64,000 nucleotides of DNA, taken from contig NZ_CANLQB010000008.1 in the NCBI RefSeq assembly GCF_947493125.1, forward strand, positions 179,075 through 243,074. The letters run 5' to 3'. The first letter of the stretch is position 1. Every line of letters starts with the position of its first letter. Under the pieces are notes generated by a model. That model was not told where the DNA came from, did no database searches, and saw only the letters and a program-made list of their open reading frames with translations. This document shows positions 21,306-28,722 of this stretch, one piece after another. The translations under genes and the position numbers were made by a program. The DNA is from an uncultured Roseobacter sp. (lineage in GTDB: Bacteria; Pseudomonadota; Alphaproteobacteria; Rhodobacterales; Rhodobacteraceae).

Positions 21306-22733
21306 TCACTCCATCACATAGCCGTAAGAGCCGCTGAAGTCCTGTTTGGCCACCTCGCCCAGCGCTCCGCTGGCGGGGGCGCCGCCCGAACGGGCGGTCC
21401 GACCGAAGAGGAACAGGTCCTGCTCGGTGGGCGGTTTCACCCGATCCGTCGGCAGGGCCAGCGCTTCGCCGCGGGTCGGGCTGACCAGATGCGCGGTGAT
21501 GATGATCACCAGCTCGGTCTGGCTGCGCTGGTATTCGGCGCTGCGGAAGAGCGCGCCGAGCACGGGGATATCGCCGATCCAGGGCAGCTGTGAGGCCTGG
21601 TCGGTGAAATCATCCTGCAGCAGTCCGGCGATGGCAAAGCTCTCGCCGTCCCGCATTTCGACCGTCGTGGAGGTTTCGCGGCGGGTGAAGGCATCGAGTT
21701 CGAAGCCGCCGCCGAGGCTGATCCCGTTGGCCGGGTCGATGGCGGAGACCGCCGCGGAGAGCTGCAGGTTGATCAGGTCGTTGTCGACCACGCGTGGCAC
21801 GAAGTTCAGCTCCACGCCGAAGGGCTTGAAATCGACGCTGATGGTGTCGTTGTCCTGTGCGATCGGCACCGGGTACTCGCCACCGGCGAGGAAGTTGGCC
21901 TCTTGCCCGGAGAGGGCGACGAGGTTGGGTTCGGCGAGCGTGCGCACGGCCCCCTTGGTTTCCAGCGCTTCGAGCAGCAGGCCGATCTGGACCGAGCCGA
22001 GGCTGAAGCCGACGCTGGCGACACCGGCGGCATCGGTGACGTTGGGCAGTGAGCCGCCGCCGCGCAGGTTGGTGTTGTTGGGGTTGGTCGTGGCAAGCCC
22101 GGTGCCGAGTGCCGCATCGGAGCCGCCGATGGCAAGCGAGGAGCTGAGCGATTTGGAGACGGTGCGGTTCATCTCGGCGAAGCGCACCTTGAGCATCACC
22201 TGCTGGATGCCGCCCACGCTCATCAGGTTGGAGACGCGGTCGGGCGCGTAGCGCGCGGCGAGATCCAGCGCCTTTTGCAGCCGCTGGCTGCTGGAGACCG
22301 TGCCCGAGAGCACGATGCCGTCATTGGCGGTGCGCACCTCGATGTTTTCACCCGGCAGGATCTGGCCCAGCCGTTCCTTGAACTCGGTGACGTCGGGCGC
22401 GACGCGCACCTCGACGTTGGTGATCAGCTGCCCCGCCGCATCGAGCAGCGTCAGCGTCGTCATGCCGGGGGTCTTGCCCAGCACGTAGATGCTGCGGTCC
22501 GACAGCGAGGAGATATCCGCGATGCCGGGGTTCGCGATGCTGAGTTCGGCGAAGGGGATTTCGCTTTCCACCACCACCGCGCGGTTCATCGGGATGGCCA
22601 GCGTCCGGTTGGTGCCCTTGGTGACCACGCGGAGCGTGTCGGCCTGTGCGGAGATCGGCGCGGTGAGCGCCAGTGGCGACAGGCTGACCGTCAGCCCCAG
22701 AAGGGCCGCTTTCAAGAATCCATTCATGTGCAT
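21306..22733 (-). CDS. cpaC: CpaC/RcpA secretin (type II/III secretion family)
   Basis: BON-like and secretin domains: 'VVKGTNRTLAIPMNRAVVVESEIPFAELSIANPGIADISSLSDRSIYVLGKTPGMTTL', 'LLQDDFTDQASQLPWIGDIPVLGALFRSAEYQRSQTELVIIITAHLV'. Confidence 0.95.
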   Translation of the reverse strand: MHMNGFLKAALLGLTVSLSPLALTAPISAQADTLRVVTKGTNRTLAIPMNRAVVVESEIPFAELSIANPGIADISSLSDRSIYVLGKTPGMTTLTLLDAAGQLITNVEVRVAPDVTEFKERLGQILPGENIEVRTANDGIVLSGTVSSSQRLQKALDLAARYAPDRVSNLMSVGGIQQVMLKVRFAEMNRTVSKSLSSSLAIGGSDAALGTGLATTNPNNTNLRGGGSLPNVTDAAGVASVGFSLGSVQIGLLLEALETKGAVRTLAEPNLVALSGQEANFLAGGEYPVPIAQDNDTISVDFKPFGVELNFVPRVVDNDLINLQLSAAVSAIDPANGISLGGGFELDAFTRRETSTTVEMRDGESFAIAGLLQDDFTDQASQLPWIGDIPVLGALFRSAEYQRSQTELVIIITAHLVSPTRGEALALPTDRVKPPTEQDLFLFGRTARSGGAPASGALGEVAKQDFSGSYGYVME

Positions 22734-22926
22734 GTGACCTGCCCTTTTTGATCACGCCTCGGTTCCGGGTCTTAATGCCCGCATAAATTGTACTGTGCGT
22801 CGGTTTTGATTTTTTTGCAAGAATCAAGGGGTTCTGCACTGGCCTTTATGTGGATAAATGGCAACAGGCGCAAAAAAGACAGGCGCCGCGGGGACGCGAC
22901 GCCTGCTGTAATCTGTTGGTTTTGCT

Positions 22927-23775
22927 TCAGTTTGTGCAGGGGATCGGGATTGCCACGACCTCGGCCCCGCGGCGTGTGCGGATGCTGCATTCGCGCTGTT
23001 TTTGCACCTTTGGCTTCGGGGCCGCCTGTTTGAGGCCGAGCAGGGAGACCTGATCCACCTGGATTTCGCTCAGTTCGGTGTCATCGCCGATCCCCACAAG
23101 CGCGAGCGACAGCGTGCCTGTCGACTGGGCCTGGGCGAGCGCGGCCACCTGTTCGGGGCGCACCGCGACGGTCACCGTGCGGGCGATGCGCGCGCCAGAG
23201 AGGGTCTCGTCGTTCTGGTCGACCGCGATCAGCTGGATGGAGGTGTCGATCAGCTGTGTGACATCCTCGCTCCCGTTGGCGGTCTCGACCCGGCCGGTCC
23301 AGTAGACATCCACCCGGTCGCCCGGGCGCAGGAAGCCGGAGACGCCGCTGGCCACGTCAACGCGGAGGGCGAAGGCGCGCATGCCCTTCTCGAGCCGCGT
23401 GGTCAGGCCGATGTCCTCGCCGGGCTTGGTGACCTTCACGGCCATCACCGGCTCGTCCACTTCCATCGGGCGGACGATGCGCCGCGGCTCGTCGGTGTCT
23501 TCGGGGAACAACGCCTCGAGCGTGTTGAACGTGCCCTGGGGCAGGGAGGTCTGAGGCCAGGCGACGGCGCGCACGTCCTCCTTGGCCAGTGTCTCGCCGT
23601 ACTTCAGGCTGCGCGTGGCCACATAGACCGTCTGGGTCGGAACCACCTGTTGCTGGTTCTGCTGGGCGCGGGCCAGCTCGGCCTGATAGGCGCCGATGTA
23701 GTTTTTGGCCATATAGACCGCGCCGCCTGCAAGGGCGACGCCAGCCAGAAGCACCAATCCGAATATCATTCGCAT
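22927..23775 (-). CDS. cpaB: Flp pilus assembly protein CpaB/RcpC
   Basis: SAF-like 'VPTQTVYVATRSLKYGETLAKEDVRAVAWP' and 'RAFALRVDVASGVSGFLRPGDRVDVYWTG'; start MRMIFGLVLL at 23775. Confidence 0.92.
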   Translation of the reverse strand: MRMIFGLVLLAGVALAGGAVYMAKNYIGAYQAELARAQQNQQQVVPTQTVYVATRSLKYGETLAKEDVRAVAWPQTSLPQGTFNTLEALFPEDTDEPRRIVRPMEVDEPVMAVKVTKPGEDIGLTTRLEKGMRAFALRVDVASGVSGFLRPGDRVDVYWTGRVETANGSEDVTQLIDTSIQLIAVDQNDETLSGARIARTVTVAVRPEQVAALAQAQSTGTLSLALVGIGDDTELSEIQVDQVSLLGLKQAAPKPKVQKQRECSIRTRRGAEVVAIPIPCTN

Positions 23776-23962
23776 AATCTCACACCTCGTGTCTCGATGG
23801 CACCGTCCGCAAACGGAGTGTTTGGAGACCAAGATCGCCCGTGATTGTGGCGATTTCGCGGTCAGGCGGTGTCGGCGCGGTGGTTTTCAACCGGATTGCG
23901 CAACAATCGCGCGAAATGGTCGGGCTGTGGCCAATCGGCCCGGGCGGCCTCTCGCGCGGATG

Positions 23963-23998
23963 GAAAAAGCCGCCCCCAGTCAAGGGGAGCGGCTTCGA
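23963..23998 (-). terminator. Terminator after the second Flp-like pilin gene
   Basis: Minus strand AAGCCGCTCCCC-TTGACT-GGGGGCGGCTTTTTCC. Confidence 0.75.
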
Positions 23999-24018
23999 GT
24001 ACAGTGCGTTGCGCAGGG

Positions 24019-24219
24019 TTACTCTGAGGGCAGACCGATCTCTCCAACGACCTGGGAGCCGAGGAAACTGTCGGTTTCCGCCGTCAGACCGGATGAGCCG
24101 GCCTGCAATTGAATAACCAGCAAGGTTGCCAATCCAACCACTGCGGCGGTCAAGACCACCCAGTCTACAGTTACAGCCCCGGCCTCGTCTTCTTTGAAAT
24201 TCTGAAACGCTTTCAACAT
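24019..24219 (-). CDS. Flp-type pilin-like protein (second paralogue)
   Basis: MLKAFQNFKEDEAGAVTVDWVVLTAAVVGLA; strongly similar N-terminus to the neighbouring Flp. The ORF can also start at 24234. Confidence 0.8.
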   Translation of the reverse strand: MLKAFQNFKEDEAGAVTVDWVVLTAAVVGLATLLVIQLQAGSSGLTAETDSFLGSQVVGEIGLPSE

Positions 24220-24260
24220 GCGACGTGCTTTCAATTTGGGAACCTGTCAGGGGTCCGGGT

Positions 24261-24298
24261 AAAAGAAGGGCCGCGTTCACGCGAATGAAGCGGCCCCC
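24261..24298 (-). terminator. Terminator after the first Flp pilin gene
   Basis: Minus strand GGGCCGC-TTCATTCGCGTGAAC-GCGGCCC-TTCTTTT. Confidence 0.75.
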
Positions 24299-24330
24299 AT
24301 ATTTGAGTTCAGACTGTCGTGCCTGAGTGC

Positions 24331-24567
24331 TTACCCGCCAGGAGCAGGATCCACCGGCTCTTCTTCGCCGCCACCTGCGCCGCCGATGTTGCCGACTTCC
24401 TGCACGCCCAGGAAGGACGATGTGTTGTTGGTCAGGGTGGTTGCACCGTTCTGGATGGAGCCGTAGGCCGCGATGGCCAGGCCCACAACGGCTGCGGTCA
24501 GCACGACCCAGTCAACCGTAACGGCACCGTCTTCGTCTTTGCGGAAGTTCTTGATAAAGTTCATCAT
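24331..24567 (-). CDS. Flp family type IVb pilin
   Basis: MMNFIKNFRKDEDGAVTVDWVVLTAAVVGLAIAAYGSIQNG; first gene of the Tad locus. Confidence 0.88.
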   Translation of the reverse strand: MMNFIKNFRKDEDGAVTVDWVVLTAAVVGLAIAAYGSIQNGATTLTNNTSSFLGVQEVGNIGGAGGGEEEPVDPAPGG

Positions 24568-24907
24568 TGCATGTCCCTCCAAAGGATCACTCGATTGCAT
24601 TTGCTAACCTTGCCGTCCTCCGAGCCTTCTCTCTCACTCTCGCAACAGGCTCGTCCGACTTGGTATGGAGCCATATAGCCAAGGGATTGGGGCATGATTT
24701 TGGCGGCAAATGTGACTTTTGCGGATTCGGCGGCGAAAACCGCTGGAAAAATCACAAAGCACTGATTTCAAATGAAAAGAAAACCTTCCCCTGTTTACAT
24801 TTCATTAAAGAGACCCCTGAATGTGGCAAAATCGCCGTGCTCTTGTCGCGGAGTCACTGGTCTGGGCGGGCGTTCTCTGCAATGCTGAGCCCATAAGAAC
24901 GCAAAAA

Positions 24908-25741
24908 ATGCGAGCAGTTCAGATGTGCAGGCTTCTCCTGAGCGTGGTTCTGGCCACGGCGCTCTCGGTGCCGGGTGTGACGGCGGATACGCCGCGGCCC
25001 TTTCCCGTCTTCGAGGCCAAGCGCATCGGCGTGCCGCAGCTGGGCCAGAAGCGGATCACCGTGCAGATCGACCCCGACGCGCAGAAGGCGGCGCTGGCGG
25101 TGCCGGAGCCTGTGGCACCGGATCCGCAGAGCGATGCGCCCGCCCCGGCTCGGCCCGTCGGGCAGTACAGCTGGTTCTGGGACAAGGTGTCGCCCTCGAT
25201 CTTCGACGTGCAGCCGGGGCGGCTGGACGCGATCATGGATGTGATCACCGGCTCCGGGCAGATCGCGGCGCCGCGGCTGCAGCATATGCAGAGCATCGCC
25301 CAGGCCAATGGGCGGCACATCCTCGCATCGACGGTGGGCACACAGGTGTCGCCGGCGCTGGTTCTGGCGGTGATCTCGGTGGAATCGGCCGGCGAGGTCG
25401 AGGCGGTGAGCCGGGTGGGGGCGCAGGGTCTGATGCAGCTGATGCCGGCCACGGCGGCCCGGTTCGGTGTGACCGACAGTTTTGCCGCTGCGGAGAACAT
25501 TGCAGGCGGGGTGAAATATCTCGACTGGCTGATGCGCGAGTTCGGAGGTGATCCGGTGCTGGTGCTGGCGGGATACAATGCGGGCGAGGGGTCGGTGCGG
25601 ACCCATGACGGGGTGCCCCCCTTCGCCGAGACCCGGGACTATGTGCCCAAGGTGCTGGCCGCCTTCCAGGTGGCGCGGGGCCTGTGCCTGACGCCGCCGG
25701 AACTGATCACCGATGGCTGCGTCTTTGCGGTGCTGAAGTAG
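24908..25741 (+). CDS. Lytic transglycosylase (SLT domain)
   Basis: ALVLAVISVESAGEVEAVSRVGAQGLMQLMPATAARFGV...GVKYLDWLM...LAGYNAGEGSV; signal peptide; divergent from the Tad locus. Confidence 0.9.
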   Translation: MRAVQMCRLLLSVVLATALSVPGVTADTPRPFPVFEAKRIGVPQLGQKRITVQIDPDAQKAALAVPEPVAPDPQSDAPAPARPVGQYSWFWDKVSPSIFDVQPGRLDAIMDVITGSGQIAAPRLQHMQSIAQANGRHILASTVGTQVSPALVLAVISVESAGEVEAVSRVGAQGLMQLMPATAARFGVTDSFAAAENIAGGVKYLDWLMREFGGDPVLVLAGYNAGEGSVRTHDGVPPFAETRDYVPKVLAAFQVARGLCLTPPELITDGCVFAVLK

Positions 25742-25883
25742 CGCGTCGGGACGAATGCCGGGCACTTGCCTCTGAGCCGGACCGCCCGGCGGTTTTCGCC
25801 GGGCCGCGCCCGACCCCCCTTCGATGGGGGGTGAGGGCGCTGACTGTCCGGTCTCGCACGGGGTGTGGGTGCCTGCGGGCCTC

Positions 25884-26171
25884 TCAGACGTTGAACACGT
25901 CCGCCCAGTCCGGGTGCTTGCGCCGCTGGGCGTTCACGAAGGGACAGAGCGGGACGATCTTGAACCCCTCGGCGCGCGCATCCTCGACCAGCCGGATCAC
26001 CAGCGCTTCCCCTGCGCCGGTGCCGCGCAGCGCCTCGGGCACGGCGGTGTGATCGGCAATCACCGTTTGCGGCGAGAGGATGGAATAAGTCAGATCCGCC
26101 TCATGCCCGTCGCGGACCAGCACATAGCGGCCCTTGGCGCCCTCGACGACGCGGGTGATCGGATCAGACAA
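25884..26171 (-). CDS. Small GNAT-like N-acetyltransferase (YjdJ type)
   Basis: '[41 protein letters not shown]'. Confidence 0.85.
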   Translation of the reverse strand: MSDPITRVVEGAKGRYVLVRDGHEADLTYSILSPQTVIADHTAVPEALRGTGAGEALVIRLVEDARAEGFKIVPLCPFVNAQRRKHPDWADVFNV

Positions 26172-26787
26172 GTGTCGCCTCGGTGGCGGCGCGCAGTTCC
26201 TCTTCCGTCACGCCCTCGGCGGTCTCGACGATCTTCAGCCCGCCCTCGACCACGTCGAGCACGCCGAGGTTGGTGATGATCCGGTCGACCACACCCTTGC
26301 CGGTGAGCGGCAGGGTGCAGTCTTTCAGCAGCTTCGACTCGCCGTGCTTGTTGGTGTGGTCCATGACAACGATGACGCGCCCGACGCCGGCGACGAGGTC
26401 CATCGCCCCGCCCATGCCCTTGACGAGCTTGCCGGGGATCATCCAGTTGGCGAGATCGCCGTTCTCGGCCACTTCCATGGCACCGAGGATGGCGGCGGCG
26501 ATCTTGCCGCCGCGGATCATGCCGAAGCTGGTGGCGCTGTCGAAATAGGAGGTGCGGCGCAGCTCGGTGATGGTCTGCTTGCCGGCGTTGATCAGGTCCG
26601 CGTCCTCTTCACCCTCCAGCGGGAAGGGGCCCATGCCGAGCATGCCGTTTTCGGACTGCAGGGTGATGTCCTTGTCGCCCACGTAGTTCGCCACCAGCGT
26701 CGGGATGCCGATGCCGAGATTGACATACATGCCGTCTTCCAGTTCCTCGGCCGCGCGGGCGGCCATTTGATTGCGGTCCCAAGGCAT
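26164..26787 (-). CDS. 3-oxoacid CoA-transferase subunit B
   Basis: [30 protein letters not shown]; CoA transferase family I subunit B. Confidence 0.93.
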   Translation of the reverse strand: MPWDRNQMAARAAEELEDGMYVNLGIGIPTLVANYVGDKDITLQSENGMLGMGPFPLEGEEDADLINAGKQTITELRRTSYFDSATSFGMIRGGKIAAAILGAMEVAENGDLANWMIPGKLVKGMGGAMDLVAGVGRVIVVMDHTNKHGESKLLKDCTLPLTGKGVVDRIITNLGVLDVVEGGLKIVETAEGVTEEELRAATEATLV

Positions 26788-26796
26788 CAGGTGATC

Positions 26797-27825
26797 CTAT
26801 TCTGTGATGGAAGCGCCCGCAGGCACATCGATGGTGACAAAACTGCCCGCAGCACCCCGGCCAAGCTGCAGCGTGCCCTCCAGCCCCTCGATCAGGCCGT
26901 TCACGATGCGGCCGCCGACGGTGGAGGGGTTGGGCCAGGACATGGTCTGCGGGATGCCGACGCCGTCGTCGGAGACGGTGACGCGCAGCCCGCCGGCGCT
27001 GAGCTGCGACATGCGCACCTCGACGAGCCCGGTGTCGATCCGCTCGAAGGCGTGCATGAAGGCGTTGGTCAGCACTTCCGAGACCACGAGGCCGACGCGG
27101 CTGGCCGTCTCGATGGGCACTTCCAGCGGATCGATCTGCATGTTGAGGCGAATGCCGGAGCGGCCATAGACATGGCCGATGGCGCAGCAGAGCCGCGACA
27201 GGTAGCTCGCCATCTGGATATGGTCGCGGTTGGAGTGCTGATCGGAGAGCTTCATCTCTTCGTAGAGCAGCTGCAGCGTCTCGATCCGGCGGCTGAGCGC
27301 GGCATATTCGGCGGGCACCGAGGTGGAGTTCGACTGGTGCCGGATCATGCCGATGATCATCGACATATCGGTCTCGACCCGGTCCTGGATCTCGGTCAGT
27401 TGCGCGTTGATCTTCTCGGGCGCGCTGCCGCGCTCTTCTTGGCGCAGCTCCTTCTGCACGCCGACAAAATACTGCACCTCGCCCGCGTCATCGCAGATCG
27501 GCGCGATCACGAGGCGGTTGAGGAAGGGCTCGCCATTGGCGCGGTAGTTCAGAATGTCGGTGCTGACGGATTCGCGGGCCTCGATCCCGCGGCGAATGAG
27601 ATCGACCGCTGCCTTGTCCGTCTCCTCGCCCTGCAGGAAGCGGCAGTTGCGCCCGATGGCGGCGCTGCGGGCAAAGCCGGTCTGCCGGGTGAAGGCGTGG
27701 TTCACATAGACGATCGGGTTGTCTTCCAAGTGCGGGTTGGTGACCACCATCGACACCTGCGTGCGGCTGAAGCCCTCAAACGCCAGGTCCTCGACCAGAT
27801 CTTTATCAACGGTGTCTGCTGCCAT
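26797..27825 (-). CDS. LOV-domain (blue-light PAS) sensor with HisKA_2/HATPase-like C-terminus
   Basis: LOV signature GRNCRFLQG within 'NPIVYVNHAFTRQTGF...NYRANGEPFLNRLVIAPICDDAGEVQYFVGVQ'; ATPase N-box VVSEVLTNAFMHAF and DDGVGIP; start MAADTVDKD at 27825. Confidence 0.9.
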   Translation of the reverse strand: MAADTVDKDLVEDLAFEGFSRTQVSMVVTNPHLEDNPIVYVNHAFTRQTGFARSAAIGRNCRFLQGEETDKAAVDLIRRGIEARESVSTDILNYRANGEPFLNRLVIAPICDDAGEVQYFVGVQKELRQEERGSAPEKINAQLTEIQDRVETDMSMIIGMIRHQSNSTSVPAEYAALSRRIETLQLLYEEMKLSDQHSNRDHIQMASYLSRLCCAIGHVYGRSGIRLNMQIDPLEVPIETASRVGLVVSEVLTNAFMHAFERIDTGLVEVRMSQLSAGGLRVTVSDDGVGIPQTMSWPNPSTVGGRIVNGLIEGLEGTLQLGRGAAGSFVTIDVPAGASITE

Positions 27826-27835
27826 CGTCGTCACT

Positions 27836-28549
27836 CTACGCTGCGCGCGTGGTCCTTTGTTCGATGCGTTTTTCATGTGCGCCCTGGACGATCCGGTGCA
27901 CATAGATGCCCGGAAGATGGATCGCATCCGGGTCGAGCGTGCCCAGCGGCACGATTTCTTCGACCTCGGCCACGCACACCTTTCCGCACATCGCCGCCGG
28001 CGGGTTGAAGTTGCGCGCGGTTTTGCGGAACACAAGGTTGCCCGAGGGATCCGCCTTCCAGGCCTTCACGATGGAAAGATCCGCGAAGATGCCGCGTTCG
28101 AGGATATAGGTCTCCTCGGCGCCGTCCGGTCCCGTGGGAAACTCCTTGTGCTCCTTGCCCTCGGCGATCACCGTGCCGACGCCTGTCTTGGTATAAAAGC
28201 CGGGGATCCCGCAGCCGCCCGCGCGCATGCGCTCAGCCAGCGTGCCCTGCGGGTTGAACTCCAGCTCCAGCTCGCCGGAGAGATACTGGCGCATGAATTC
28301 GGCGTTTTCCCCCACATAGGAGGAGATCATCTTCTTGACCTGCTTGGTCTGCAACAGGATGCCAATGCCAAAGTCGTCAACGCCCGCATTGTTGGAAGCG
28401 AAGGTGAGATCCTTGGTGCCGGCGTCCTTGATCGCCTGCAACAGCAGTTCAGGGATGCCGCAGAGGCCAAACCCGCCTGCCGCGATCAGCATGCCGTCTC
28501 GCAGCACACCATCCAGCGCCGAGGACGCCGTGTCGTAAATCTTGGTCAT
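27836..28549 (-). CDS. 3-oxoacid CoA-transferase subunit A
   Basis: DGMLIAAGGFGLCGIPELL, SNNAGVDDFGIG, GIPGFYTKTGVGT; CoA transferase family I subunit A. Confidence 0.93.
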   Translation of the reverse strand: MTKIYDTASSALDGVLRDGMLIAAGGFGLCGIPELLLQAIKDAGTKDLTFASNNAGVDDFGIGILLQTKQVKKMISSYVGENAEFMRQYLSGELELEFNPQGTLAERMRAGGCGIPGFYTKTGVGTVIAEGKEHKEFPTGPDGAEETYILERGIFADLSIVKAWKADPSGNLVFRKTARNFNPPAAMCGKVCVAEVEEIVPLGTLDPDAIHLPGIYVHRIVQGAHEKRIEQRTTRAA

Positions 28550-28722
28550 GTCGCTCCCTTGGTCCGGGCAGATTGTCCGGAGGCTTTTGCAGGCCGCGTG
28601 GCGGTCGGACTACAGATTCCACCTGATTTTCCGCGCGAGTATAGACACAGTTTGACATTGGTCAAACCGGTTTGGGCCTGTGCCGGTGCGTGCGGATGGA
28701 TTTCACGCAGCGCGTTGCGCTG

